From positions 1,748,501-1,812,500 of the forward strand of contig NZ_LR699166.1 of the NCBI RefSeq assembly GCF_902459525.1: DNA of 64,000 bases, given 5' to 3'. The stretch is from Sideroxydans sp. CL21. GTDB lineage: Bacteria; Pseudomonadota; Gammaproteobacteria; Burkholderiales; Gallionellaceae. This document shows positions 1-8,165 of this stretch, one piece after another; the stretch's first letter is position 1, and every line of letters begins with the position of its first letter. Under the pieces are notes generated by a model. That model was not told the origin of the DNA. It saw only the letters and a list, made by a program, of their open reading frames with translations, and did not search any database. A program made the position numbers and the translations under genes.

Positions 1-234
1 GAGCAACACTCGCACCACAGCGGCCTTGGCCTTGAGAAAACTGGTGGCTGTTTCCAGGAAAGTGTTAAGCAGTGTTTTGAGGTCGCTGGTGCGGGCAGCA
101 GTGAACTCTTGTTCCACGCAAGCCTCCAGCCCGCCATTCTTGCCGGGAAACACCAACTCAGGGTCGCGTGTCCAGTAGAAAGCGACGTTGGCTGACTCGT
201 CTGTTGACTTGAACTTTGTATCCATAACATCCAT
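1..234 (-). CDS. GAF-domain protein, probably a sensor kinase (5' part only)
   Basis: The gene runs off the left edge of the window, so only about 78 N-terminal residues are visible. After a poorly conserved stretch comes DLKTLLNTFLETATSFLKAK followed by AVVRVLL, which looks like the first helix and strand of a GAF domain. GAF domains of this kind often sit ahead of a histidine kinase module, but no kinase part is visible here. Two in-frame ATGs exist, at 234 and 225; neither has a clear ribosome site. A short TACCCC/GGG inverted motif lies about 130 bases upstream, in the space shared with the divergent phosphoesterase gene. The GAF call is by pattern only; the kinase idea is inference. Confidence 0.5.
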   Translation of the reverse strand, partial: MDVMDTKFKSTDESANVAFYWTRDPELVFPGKNGGLEACVEQEFTAARTSDLKTLLNTFLETATSFLKAKAAVVRVLL

Positions 235-361
235 CGATAAAATGTCCGAAAGCCCTAAATTTATGTCTGATAATACCTCTAACCTAGCATTCCAAATAGC
301 CATACTAGGGTATGCCGCTTTATCTTTAATATCAACAGAACCTTGTTGAATTTTTAACTGC

Positions 362-377
362 TACCCCTTCAGGGCTA
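362..377. promoter_or_regulatory. TACCCC-TTC-AGGG inverted motif
   Basis: TACCCCTTCAGGGCTA lies between the divergent GAF-protein and phosphoesterase genes. It resembles, with a shorter C run, the elements upstream of sat (15551) and between the dsr-divergent operons (29978). The paired TACCNNT-like half sites recall NarL/NarP-family operators, but this is only a visual resemblance. Confidence 0.3.
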
Positions 378-448
378 TAGTCACCCCACCCGATGTAGCT
401 ATAGACACTCCGAGCAGGAATTATGCCTAATGTGACGGAATCCTCGCG

Positions 449-1003
449 ATGCAAATTGGTATGAAGATCTGTATTGTTTCCGACAGCCATGACCGCTCAG
501 ATCCCCTTGTGGAAGCCATTGCAGAGGCGCAGGCTGCCGGGGCACAAGCTGTCATACACTGTGGTGACCTGATCGGCGTCAATACCTTGCGCGCCTCGCT
601 CAAGCTGGGTATTCCAATCCATGCCGTACATGGCAACAATATCGGCGATGTAGCTGCACTGTACCGCATGATGGCGAAATCCAACGGACTGTTTACTTAT
701 TATGGACAGGAAGTGGCGCTGGAACTTGGTGGGCGCAAGATATTCGTCACGCACATGCCGCATCACGGTCAAGCTTTCGCCTGTACCGGAGACTATGATC
801 TGGTTTGCCATGGACACAGTCATACCGCTCATGTCGGGAAGCAATCAAACATTACCGGCGGACATAGCTGGCTGGTCAATCCCGGTTCGGTTGCGGGCAT
901 AGACGCTCCCGGTGTAGTCGCAGTTCCAACCTGGATACTTGGCGATCTGGAACACATGTGTTTTGAGATACGTACCCTGCAGCATTCTGCATGGGAGGCC
1001 TAA
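449..1003 (+). CDS. YfcE/MJ0936-type metallophosphoesterase
   Basis: This 184-residue protein is a single calcineurin-like phosphoesterase domain. Metal ligands are visible in order: SDSHD near residues 11-15, HCGDLIG around 37-43, VHGNN around 60-64, the THMPHHG block and GHSHTAH towards the C-terminus, followed by LVNPGS. Members of this small-phosphodiesterase group hydrolyse phosphodiesters with two divalent metals in the cytoplasm; the physiological substrate is usually unknown. The family normally begins at the MKICIVSD segment, so translation may start at 464 rather than 449; a weak GGAA precedes 449. It is immediately followed by a decayed hdrB fragment in the same frame. Confidence 0.85.
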   Translation: MQIGMKICIVSDSHDRSDPLVEAIAEAQAAGAQAVIHCGDLIGVNTLRASLKLGIPIHAVHGNNIGDVAALYRMMAKSNGLFTYYGQEVALELGGRKIFVTHMPHHGQAFACTGDYDLVCHGHSHTAHVGKQSNITGGHSWLVNPGSVAGIDAPGVVAVPTWILGDLEHMCFEIRTLQHSAWEA

Positions 1004-1285
1004 GATCATGGTGCTGTAATGATCGTCACGCCCTGCCAGTTGTGCCAAGCCAACATCGAGATTGACCAATCGGAGATCAACAAAAATCAGGGTGCTAAAC
1101 TCGCCATCCCGCTCGCCATCCCGGCGGTTTATTTTTAACTGGTGAGCGTTGCCTATGGTGGCAGCATCAAGCACGCCGGGCTTGATGGGCACGTCATTCA
1201 GCCGAAGAAGTTGAAAAATATTGCGGAAAGTGATTTGGCAAAGCGCTATCTCTGTTTTCGTGGAGGTATAATCGCTCCATCCTGA
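1004..1285 (+). pseudogene. Degraded C-terminal fragment of an HdrB-like subunit
   Basis: Reading in the frame of the upstream stop codon gives a segment with IVTPCQLCQANIEI, the CxxC part of a CCG cysteine motif typical of heterodisulfide reductase subunit B. Then comes IPAVYF, a TAA stop at 1136-1138, and in the same frame LVSVAYGG and HAGLDGHVIQPK, matching the usual HdrB ending (YFTQLxGxAxG...). The N-terminal two thirds is absent and no start or ribosome site precedes it. I read it as the leftover of an hdrB gene, perhaps from an sHdr sulfur-oxidation cluster, because a rhodanese gene follows directly. The match is by eye; no search was run. Confidence 0.65.
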
Positions 1286-1306
1286 ACAGATCAACAATGA
1301 GCGAAC

Positions 1307-1693
1307 ATGCAGCACCTCAAGCCTAAGGAAGCATACGAATTTCTAAAATTGAACCCTGAAGCGGTGTTTGTCGATGTCCGCAGCGAGATGGAGTATATGT
1401 TCGTCGGGCACCCGCGTGGCTCTATTCATATCCCCTGGGTAGATGGTCCGGAGTGGGAGATCAATCCGATGTTCATCGCCCATGTGCGGAAAGCCGCCAG
1501 TGTCAATCGGCCTATCTTGCTTATCTGCCGCTCTGGGAGACGTTCTGCGGATGCCGGTCTGGCCTTGGAGAATGCAGGTTTTAAGGATATTTATAACGTC
1601 GAGCACGGATTCGAGGGTGATCTCGACGATACCCACCATCGCAATTCACACAATGGTTGGCGGTTTGATGGCTTGCCATGGGCACAAACCTGA
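1307..1693 (+). CDS. Single-domain rhodanese, sulfurtransferase
   Basis: The 128-residue cytoplasmic protein is one rhodanese domain: VFVDVRSEMEY near residues 20-30, the substrate-entrance segment HPRGSIHIPW, and the six-residue active loop CRSGRRS with the persulfide-forming Cys74. A glycine- and histidine-rich tail ends in GLPWAQT. Such rhodaneses move sulfane sulfur between thiosulfate, low-molecular persulfides and carrier proteins such as TusA. It follows the hdrB remnant, and rhodanese genes commonly sit beside sHdr or dsr genes in sulfur oxidisers, so it may be the surviving part of a lost cluster. No signal peptide is present. Its exact donor and acceptor cannot be told from sequence. 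Confidence 0.88.
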   Translation: MQHLKPKEAYEFLKLNPEAVFVDVRSEMEYMFVGHPRGSIHIPWVDGPEWEINPMFIAHVRKAASVNRPILLICRSGRRSADAGLALENAGFKDIYNVEHGFEGDLDDTHHRNSHNGWRFDGLPWAQT

Positions 1694-2018
1694 ACTTGAT
1701 CATTATCTGGCTAATGCAAGTTCAATCTGACAATGAACGTCGATTCGCCAATGTATCCTCCGGCAGCCACCGCTGCGAACCTCAAAGATGACGATTATTT
1801 TGGACCCTTAGTGGTCTGAATAGCTTGAACACTGTATTTTAAAGCGGAGTTATGTAACTTTAATACATTGAATATTAGCTATTTATCTGGCAATAGATTC
1901 GCTATGTTAGAATATTCTTATATTGTGTTATACTGATGCCGTTGCAATTTGTGAATGATTTTACCGATTTCGCCTATATGTTCAAAATGACAAGTGAAAC
2001 GGAAAGGCACAGGCAAAT
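1694..2018. other. AT-rich regulatory gap before the ArsR gene
   Basis: About 325 bases without a supported gene. The right half is strongly AT-rich and holds the presumed promoter and operator of the regulator-efflux operon (see 1897-1934). Nothing recognisable was seen in the left half. Confidence 0.5.
1897..1934 (+). promoter_or_regulatory. Putative promoter with ATTC/GAAT operator for the arsR-RND operon
   Basis: ATTC at 1897-1900 and GAAT at 1910-1913 are separated by nine bases, and the right half site is part of a perfect GAATATTC palindrome (1910-1917). A TATACT hexamer follows at 1929-1934, with a weak TTAGAA at 1907-1912 as the -35. SqrR/BigR-type ArsR repressors recognise ATTC-N8-GAAT-like palindromes, so an autoregulated operator overlapping the -35 is plausible. 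The nine-base spacer differs from the published eight, so this remains a guess. Confidence 0.35.
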
Positions 2019-2312
2019 ATGCTGATCGATAAGGACGAGGACTTCATCATCACAGCGGCCTCATTCAAGGCTATCTCGCATCCCTTGCGCCTCAAGATTC
2101 TATGTGCGTTGGGCGATGGCGAGTTGAGTGTACAGGATATCGTTGAGCAGGTTGGATCTACGCAGAGTAACATTTCACAGCATTTAGCCATTTTGAGATA
2201 CAAGAACTTACTGGCGACACAAAAAGATGCTAATCGTGTGTATTACCGTATCAGCGATTCGCGCACTCTTAATCTGGTAAGCATGGTGCGGGATGTATTT
2301 TGTTCTGTGTGA
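2019..2312 (+). CDS. ArsR-family repressor, probable persulfide sensor (SqrR/BigR-like)
   Basis: This 97-residue winged-helix protein carries the ArsR core: HPLRLKIL, then DIVEQVGSTQSNISQHLAIL as the helix-turn-helix, and VYYRISD in the wing. It has only two cysteines, Cys29 in RLKILCALGDGE and Cys95 at the C-terminal end (VFCSV). Their 66-residue spacing equals that of the sulfane-sulfur-sensing pairs of SqrR (Cys41/Cys107) and BigR (Cys42/Cys108), where a tetrasulfide link releases DNA. The metal-binding ELCVCDL motif of arsenite/cadmium sensors is missing. It heads the genes for an RND efflux pump and a YgaP-like protein and so probably represses them until reactive sulfur species appear. 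Family call is firm; the inducer is inference. Confidence 0.85.
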   Translation: MLIDKDEDFIITAASFKAISHPLRLKILCALGDGELSVQDIVEQVGSTQSNISQHLAILRYKNLLATQKDANRVYYRISDSRTLNLVSMVRDVFCSV

Positions 2313-2389
2313 TGAGTTTTCAATCTATCCAGATATTTATTTGATTTATAAATGCTTTAAGTTACCCAATGACAACGGAAGAGAGATTA

Positions 2390-3412
2390 ATGATGAAATT
2401 TGTCGGCTTGATGTTATTGATTGTTGCCCCGTTATGTATGGCAGAGCCGCTGGCGACAGCCCCGGTTCAAATGCGTGAAGTCGAGCAGACATACAGCATC
2501 GACGGAGTGGTGGAAGCGACGCACCAATCGACCGTGTCGGCGCAAATATCAGGGCGGGTAAAGGGATTATTTTTTGACGTGGGAGACCATGTGAACAAAG
2601 GTCAGGTTCTATTGCGTATCGACGAGCGCGAAGCAAACCAGGCCTTGGCGGGTAGCAAGGCACAATTATCACAGGCCGAAGCCTCTCTGCAAAACGCGAG
2701 ACTGACCTATGAGCGCTCAAAACAATTGTTCGAACAGAAATTCATCAGTCAGGCCGCGCTGGACAAAGCAAAGTCGGATTTTGATGTGGCACAGGCACAA
2801 GCCGCTGCCAGCGAGGCAGGCGCGCAGCAATCGGCGCTGACGCAAAGCTATACTTCGGTGATAGCCCCTTATGCGGGTGTTGTATCGGCGCGCATGGTGG
2901 AGATGGGCGAGATGGTCACGGTGGGTAAGCCGCTGATGACCGGTTTCGATCCGTCACAGTTGCGAGTTATTGCCAATGTGCCGCAGGACAAGCTGAAGGA
3001 CATCGGTAGCCACCCGATAGTAACAATTGAGGTGCCTTCCTTAAGCCGCTGGATTAAGGCAGCATCCGTCACGGTACAACCGTCGGCAGATGTTCGTACG
3101 CACAGTACGCAAGTACGTGTCGAACTGCCCGCCAATCAGGCGAATGTCTATCCCGGCATGTTCGTGCGTACGCATTTTGTAGTGGGCAAGGCGAGCAAGT
3201 TGCTGATTCCTGTGAGCGCAGTGCTGCGCCGCAGTGAAGTGGTTGCTGTGTATGTGGTGGATGAAAAGGATATGCCTCATCTGCGCCAGGTGCGTCTGGG
3301 TGACGCCAATGAGCAGAACGAGATTGAGGTGCTGGCCGGATTGAATGTCGGAGAGCGCGTGGCGCGTGATGCAATCAAGGCGGGCATGGTCGCTTCGGAG
3401 AACAAGCGATGA
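2390..3412 (+). CDS. RND efflux periplasmic adaptor (membrane-fusion protein)
   Basis: A 340-residue HlyD/AcrA-type adaptor. The N-terminus (MMKFVGLMLLIVAPLCMA) is a signal peptide. Next come a barrel-sandwich lipoyl half (VSAQISGRVKGLFFDVGDHV), a coiled-coil hairpin of about 80 residues rich in Ala, Gln and Lys, the second lipoyl half (IAPYAGVVSARMVEMGE), a beta-barrel and the membrane-proximal domain. I start it at 2390, where GGAAGAGAG precedes ATGATG; an upstream ATG at 2369 would bury the signal peptide. Its stop overlaps the start of the RND transporter (ATGA), so the two are translationally coupled. It bridges the inner-membrane pump and an outer-membrane channel; no channel gene is encoded nearby. 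Confidence 0.9.
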   Translation: MMKFVGLMLLIVAPLCMAEPLATAPVQMREVEQTYSIDGVVEATHQSTVSAQISGRVKGLFFDVGDHVNKGQVLLRIDEREANQALAGSKAQLSQAEASLQNARLTYERSKQLFEQKFISQAALDKAKSDFDVAQAQAAASEAGAQQSALTQSYTSVIAPYAGVVSARMVEMGEMVTVGKPLMTGFDPSQLRVIANVPQDKLKDIGSHPIVTIEVPSLSRWIKAASVTVQPSADVRTHSTQVRVELPANQANVYPGMFVRTHFVVGKASKLLIPVSAVLRRSEVVAVYVVDEKDMPHLRQVRLGDANEQNEIEVLAGLNVGERVARDAIKAGMVASENKR

Positions 3413-6400
3413 GCATGGGAATATCCGGCCGTATTGCGCGGACCTTCCTGCATTCGCAGATGACGCCTTTGCTGGCGCTGGTGGCTGTGTTGCTCGGCAT
3501 GTTTGCGGTGATGGTGACTCCGCGCGAAGAAGAGCCGCAGATCAACGTCACCATGGCCAACGTGCTGATCGCCTATCCTGGCGCTTCTGCGCAGGACGTG
3601 GCAAATACCGTGTCAACGCCTGCGGAGCAGGTGCTGTCGCAGATTTCCGGTGTTGATCACGTATATTCCGTATCGCAACCGGGCATGGCCGTCCTCACTA
3701 TCCAGTTCAAGGTTGGCGAGCAGCATGTGCCTTCGCTGGTCAAGCTCTACGATGTCATCAACTCGCATGCCGACTGGCTACCGCCCACGCTTGGTGTTTT
3801 GCAACCTATCATCAAGGCAAAGGGGATCGACGATGTGCCGATACTCGGTCTCACTTTGTGGCGTGATCAGACCGCCGGCGGAGTGGCGCTGACCCAGGTT
3901 GCGCATGCCATCGAATCCGAATTGAAACGCGTCAAGGGTACCCGTGAAGTCACGACCCTGGGCGGGACGCCACGCATCGTGCGCGTATTGCTCGATCCTG
4001 AAGCATTGAATGCGCACCAACTCTCGGTGCAGGAAGTGCGTGCGGCATTGCAGGCGTCCAATGTGTCGCACAGTGCCGGCAGTTTGGTACAGAACAACCG
4101 TGAGGTGCTGGTGCAGACCGGTGTTTTCCTCAGCGATGCAAATGAAGTCAGCCAACTGGTAATCGGTGTGACCGACAACAAGCCTGTATTCCTGCGCGAT
4201 GTGGCGGAAGTGCAGGACGGTGCCGATCAGCCCGGAAGTTATGTGTGGATGGGTACTGGTGCGGCAGCAGGCGACAAAAGCATCAAGACGCAGGGAGAGT
4301 TCGGCGCGGTGACACTTGCGGTGACCAAAAAGCCGGGTGAAAACGCGGTGGACATTGCCGATAAATTATTACAGCGCGTGGAAGAATTGAAAGGCAGCGT
4401 AATTCCCGCCGATGTGCATGTGACGATCACTCGCAACTACGGGGAGACTGCCAACGACAAGGCCATGAAACTCATCAAGAAGCTGTTCTTCGCCACATTT
4501 GCCGTGGTCGCACTGGTGTGGTTTGCCCTCGGCCGTCGCGAGGCAGTCATCGTCGGAGTTGCGGTTTTGTTGACGCTGGCAGTGACACTGTTTGCTTCGT
4601 GGGCATACGGTTTTACGCTGAACCGGGTATCGCTGTTTGCGCTCATTTTCTCAATCGGTATTCTGGTGGACGATGCCATTGTTGTGGTGGAAAACATACA
4701 TCGCCGTCGCGAACTTGCGCAGAATCAGCCGCTGTCAGAAATCATTCCGGAGGCGGTTGACGAGGTGGGAAGCCCGACCATTCTCGCAACCTTTACCGTC
4801 ATTGCCGCGCTGTTGCCGATGGCTTTTGTAACCGGCCTCATGGGGCCGTACATGAGTCCGATCCCGATCAATGCCAGTATGGGTATGCTGATCTCGCTGG
4901 CCATCGCTTTCATCATCACGCCCTGGTTGGCGTTCAAGCTGGCCGATGCGCATCACGCGGTGGTCAAGGATGAACGCGATACCAAGATCGCCCGTTTTTT
5001 CCGCAATCGTTTGTCGCCATTCTTGAACGGTGTGCATGGAAAGCCTGCTCGGCGCAAATTGTGGCTGGGAATATTGGCTGCTCTGCTGTTTGCAGTGTCG
5101 CTGGCAGTGGTCAAACTGGTCGTGTTGAAAATGCTTCCGTTCGACAACAAGTCCGAGTTCCAGGTGGTAATCGATATGCCGAGTGGCACAGCGCTGGAGC
5201 AGACTTCCGGGGTGATGCATGAGATCGGTGCTTATCTTGCTACTGTGCCTGAAGTGACCGATTACGAGGCCTATGCCGGAACTGCATCGCCCATCAATTT
5301 CAACGGATTGGTACGCCAGTACTATCTGCGAAGCGCATCCGAACAGGGCGATATTCAGGTCAATTTGCAAGACAAGCATAATCGTTCGCGCAGCAGTCAC
5401 CAGATCGCAACCTCGGTGCGTGAGCCGATCGAGAAGATCGCCAAGGTGTGGGGTGCAAAAGTGAAAGTAGTCGAAGTGCCGCCCGGTCCGCCGGTTATGT
5501 CGCCTATCGTGGCCGAGATATACGGGCCGGATTATCAGGGGGCACGCAAGGTTGCAACAAAGGTGCGTGAGCAGTTTGCAGCCACCCCGGACATTGTAGG
5601 CATAGATGATACCGTGAGCGAAATTGCGCCCAAGATGGTATTGCGCGTAATGCAGAGCAAGGCGGCATTACTGGGCGTGGCGCAGCGCGACATCGTGGAT
5701 GCGGTGCAAGTTGCGCTGTCAGGACAGGATGTGACGGCGTTGCACGATGCCAATGCGAAATATGCCCCACCAATACGGTTGGAACTGGCGGCGGAAAAAC
5801 GCAGCCGCATTGATGATGTGTTGAAGCTAAAAGTACGTGCCCGCGACGGAGCCTTGGTTCCCCTGTCGGAAGTGGTGCAAGTGGTTCAGATGCAGCGCGA
5901 TTATCCGATCTATCACAAGGACTTACTGCCCGTTGTATACGTCACCGGCGATATGGCCGGCAAGCTGGATAGTCCGCTGTATGGCATGTTTGGCATCAAC
6001 AGCAGGACTAGTGGTATGGAACTGGAGCAGGGCGGTACGCTGAAATCCTATTTTTTCAAGCAACCGTCTGATCCCTATGCAAGCTATTCACTGAAATGGG
6101 ATGGCGAATGGCAGGTAACGTTCGAGACTTTCCGCGACATGGGAATTGCTTACGGTGTCGGGCTGATCCTGATCTATCTGCTGGTGGTTGCGCAGTTCAA
6201 AAGCTATGTTGTGCCGCTGGTCATCATGGCGCCGATCCCGCTCACCATCATCGGTGTGATGCCAGGGCATGCATTGTTCGGTGCCCAGTTTACCGCGACA
6301 TCGATGATCGGCATGATTGCGCTGGCCGGCATTATCGTGCGTAACTCCATCCTGCTGGTTGACTTCGTCAATCTGCAACTGCGAGACGGTATCGATTTGC

Positions 6401-6612
6401 AACATGCTGTTATCAACGCGGCGTCGGCACGTGCCAAGCCCATTGTCTTGACCGGACTGGCTGCAATGCTGGGGGCGTTGTTCATTCTCGACGACCCGAT
6501 CTTCAACGGCCTGGCACTGTCCCTGATATTCGGCATACTGGTCTCAACTGTACTGACGCTGATTGTTATTCCGGTTTTGTATTACGCGGTACTTTACAAA
6601 AAAGTATCTTAG
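3409..6612 (+). CDS. RND-superfamily efflux transporter (AcrB/MdtB-like)
   Basis: At 1067 residues this has full RND length, with about twelve predicted membrane segments: one near the N-terminus, a cluster around residues 350-510, one near 550 and a second cluster at 880-1060. The signature GILVDDAIVVVEN in helix 4, with its pair of aspartates, marks proton coupling. Two large periplasmic porter loops lie between the clusters. The N-terminal segment carries TPREEEPQINV, common in the uncharacterised RND group often found next to DUF2892 proteins rather than in AcrB itself. The substrate is unknown. Placement under a putative persulfide-sensing ArsR protein suggests export of a sulfur-related or thiol-reactive compound, which is inference. 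Confidence 0.9.
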   Translation: MSMGISGRIARTFLHSQMTPLLALVAVLLGMFAVMVTPREEEPQINVTMANVLIAYPGASAQDVANTVSTPAEQVLSQISGVDHVYSVSQPGMAVLTIQFKVGEQHVPSLVKLYDVINSHADWLPPTLGVLQPIIKAKGIDDVPILGLTLWRDQTAGGVALTQVAHAIESELKRVKGTREVTTLGGTPRIVRVLLDPEALNAHQLSVQEVRAALQASNVSHSAGSLVQNNREVLVQTGVFLSDANEVSQLVIGVTDNKPVFLRDVAEVQDGADQPGSYVWMGTGAAAGDKSIKTQGEFGAVTLAVTKKPGENAVDIADKLLQRVEELKGSVIPADVHVTITRNYGETANDKAMKLIKKLFFATFAVVALVWFALGRREAVIVGVAVLLTLAVTLFASWAYGFTLNRVSLFALIFSIGILVDDAIVVVENIHRRRELAQNQPLSEIIPEAVDEVGSPTILATFTVIAALLPMAFVTGLMGPYMSPIPINASMGMLISLAIAFIITPWLAFKLADAHHAVVKDERDTKIARFFRNRLSPFLNGVHGKPARRKLWLGILAALLFAVSLAVVKLVVLKMLPFDNKSEFQVVIDMPSGTALEQTSGVMHEIGAYLATVPEVTDYEAYAGTASPINFNGLVRQYYLRSASEQGDIQVNLQDKHNRSRSSHQIATSVREPIEKIAKVWGAKVKVVEVPPGPPVMSPIVAEIYGPDYQGARKVATKVREQFAATPDIVGIDDTVSEIAPKMVLRVMQSKAALLGVAQRDIVDAVQVALSGQDVTALHDANAKYAPPIRLELAAEKRSRIDDVLKLKVRARDGALVPLSEVVQVVQMQRDYPIYHKDLLPVVYVTGDMAGKLDSPLYGMFGINSRTSGMELEQGGTLKSYFFKQPSDPYASYSLKWDGEWQVTFETFRDMGIAYGVGLILIYLLVVAQFKSYVVPLVIMAPIPLTIIGVMPGHALFGAQFTATSMIGMIALAGIIVRNSILLVDFVNLQLRDGIDLQHAVINAASARAKPIVLTGLAAMLGALFILDDPIFNGLALSLIFGILVSTVLTLIVIPVLYYAVLYKKVS

Positions 6613-6639
6613 GAAATTTATATTGATAGGAGGGTGGTA

Positions 6640-6849
6640 ATGAATTCAGAACGTATCGTTTGTATTGTTGCGGGAACATTTGTGATGCTGTCTCTGGCGC
6701 TGGGTGTGCAAAGCAGCCCCATTTTCGTTAGCAATTATTTTTTGTTGTTTTCCGCATTTGTCGGATTCAATTTGTTCCAAAGCGGAATCACCAGGTTTTG
6801 TCCGCTGGACAGCATTCTTGCCAGACTTGGTGTGAAAAAAGTGTGCTAA
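6640..6849 (+). CDS. YgaP-like transmembrane protein (DUF2892)
   Basis: A 69-residue protein with two hydrophobic helices (residues ~7-27 and ~32-50) followed by the family's end motif TRFCPLDSILARLGVK. It matches the membrane part of YgaP-type proteins, which in Escherichia coli is fused to a rhodanese domain. The ATG at 6640 is preceded by AGGAGGG; a GTG at 6634 lies inside that ribosome site and is unlikely to be the start. It is the last gene of the ArsR-RND operon and precedes a hairpin terminator. The conserved Cys before PLD may matter in sulfur chemistry, but no function has been shown for the isolated domain. Confidence 0.85.
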   Translation: MNSERIVCIVAGTFVMLSLALGVQSSPIFVSNYFLLFSAFVGFNLFQSGITRFCPLDSILARLGVKKVC

Positions 6850-6884
6850 TGGAGTGCACTTCCCAGTGCCAATGCAACGCCGAA

Positions 6885-6912
6885 GCCGCCTGAAGTTTTG
6901 GGCGGTTTTTTT
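6885..6912 (+). terminator. Rho-independent terminator of the ArsR-RND operon
   Basis: The stem CCGCC (6886-6890) pairs with GGCGG (6901-6905) across a ten-base loop and is followed by seven T residues. It stands about 35 bases after the YgaP-like stop codon. Confidence 0.75.
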
Positions 6913-6923
6913 GTATAGTGGCT

Positions 6924-7292
6924 TTAGACGCCTTGGAAGAAGTAGATCGTCAGAACGATGCCCAGCACCGAGATGATCAGGTTGCTGATGACGCCGGGAT
7001 CAGTGCGGTAACCAACCGGGATTTCGACGGGTTTGAGGGTATTGAGAACTTTCCGGTATTGCACTGTGGAAAAGGCGGCAGTGACCGCTCCCAGTAACAC
7101 AAAGATCAACCCAATCCAGAAGGAAAGCCCCCGCTGCAGGGGCATGTCATGTTTGGGCAAAAGGATGTGTACAAACAGGCCGAATCGCTCGATAACGAAG
7201 CCGAATGCCATCAAGGAGAGACTGGTCCTGTTCCATGCGAGCAAGGTGCGCTCGGCAGCAAAAAAGACTCTTGGATCATTGAGATCTGACAT
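6924..7292 (-). CDS. DUF202 (YidH-like) small inner-membrane protein
   Basis: The 122-residue protein begins MSDLNDPRVFFAAERTLLAW, the hallmark DPRxxxAAERTxLAWxRT opening of the DUF202/YidH family, followed by three membrane helices (about residues 25-45, 60-85 and 98-120). The start at 7292 is backed by AAGGAA six bases upstream; a longer reading frame to 7340 lacks a ribosome site. The function is unknown; homologues sit in the inner membrane and are sometimes fused or linked to transporters. It is convergent with the ArsR-RND operon. Confidence 0.85.
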   Translation of the reverse strand: MSDLNDPRVFFAAERTLLAWNRTSLSLMAFGFVIERFGLFVHILLPKHDMPLQRGLSFWIGLIFVLLGAVTAAFSTVQYRKVLNTLKPVEIPVGYRTDPGVISNLIISVLGIVLTIYFFQGV

Positions 7293-7457
7293 CGAAATTC
7301 CTTTTGAAAATGGCGTTAATGCAAAGTCGTGCCGCTGCAACTGGCCGATAGCAAACTATAGCTTGACGGTATTCCCGAGTACCTCAAAATTACTCAAAAC
7401 GCAAAATCCGCGCGACCATTCAGGTTCGCGCGGCAGAGTTATTCTTTGCTGATAACT

Positions 7458-7628
7458 TCAGGGCTTCTTGGGAGTGGTATAGGGCACTTCTTTTTGGTGC
7501 GGTTCCCATATAGTTTCATAGCCAACAAAAAACTGCCCCGGTACGATTTCTTTCTGACGGGTAGTTACACGAAATGCGTGGCCGTCTGGAATCTTGGGGC
7601 GCATAAAAGGTTTCTTATCATCACTCAT
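7458..7628 (-). CDS. Small hypothetical protein, 56 residues
   Basis: A short reading frame starts MSDDKKPFMRPKIPDG and ends PYTTPKKP. It is preceded by AAGGAG eight bases upstream of the ATG, a strong ribosome site. The protein is soluble, basic and aromatic-rich, with proline-rich ends and no cysteines, and I recognise no family. It lies between the DUF202 and HIT genes, all on the minus strand. The good ribosome site and sensible composition support a real gene. Confidence 0.6.
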   Translation of the reverse strand: MSDDKKPFMRPKIPDGHAFRVTTRQKEIVPGQFFVGYETIWEPHQKEVPYTTPKKP

Positions 7629-7730
7629 GATTCTATCTCCTTGGGTTGAAAAAAGTGGTGCTTAAAAACGGGAAGTATGTAAACAGGCATATCGACCCCT
7701 CCCGTTTTGCTGCTGAAATTATACTAATGT

Positions 7731-8144
7731 TCAACGTGTGTAATATGCCTTCTTTGGTATCACATGCCGTATGCCCCCTTGGGGATTTTCAACGTCCCCT
7801 TTGTAGCGGGGGATGATGTGAATATGGACATGGAAAATGCTTTGCCCGGCCGCTGGTCCGACATTGACACCGACATTGTAGCCATCCGGATTAAACTCCT
7901 CGTCAATGCGTATTTTTTCCTCTTTTATGAGGCCCATGCAGGCAGCCACTTCTTCCGGCGTCAGGTCGAAAAAGCTGGATACATGCCGACGCGGGATGAC
8001 CACGGTATGCCCGGGACTCGCCGGGTATGAGTCACGGGCACTGTAAGCAAGTTCATGCTGTATCGATACCCCGCGCGGATCCTTGCAAAACAGGCATGGA
8101 TCATTGGGGTCTCTTTTCTTCTCTTGTATGGCTTCAGTCGACAA
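7731..8144 (-). CDS. HIT-family nucleotide hydrolase/transferase
   Basis: A 137-residue histidine-triad protein. CLFCK near residue 18 is the zinc-type CxxC seen in many bacterial HIT proteins, and HVHIHIIPRY near residue 108 is the HxHxHxx active site whose middle His forms the AMP adduct. Proteins of this family cleave nucleoside phosphoramidates or dinucleoside polyphosphates. Translation probably begins at a TTG at 8144, because GGAGGTG stands six bases upstream and no better ATG exists. It is monocistronic, with a palindromic repeat immediately upstream. Confidence 0.88.
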   Translation of the reverse strand: MSTEAIQEKKRDPNDPCLFCKDPRGVSIQHELAYSARDSYPASPGHTVVIPRRHVSSFFDLTPEEVAACMGLIKEEKIRIDEEFNPDGYNVGVNVGPAAGQSIFHVHIHIIPRYKGDVENPQGGIRHVIPKKAYYTR

Positions 8145-8165
8145 CAGAACACCTCCGGTTCAATC

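Noticed and set aside
845-1315. A 156-residue minus-strand open frame across the phosphoesterase end and the hdrB remnant
   Set aside because: It has no ribosome site or family pattern and is antisense to the phosphoesterase end and to the HdrB-like remnant, which has a much better explanation on the plus strand.
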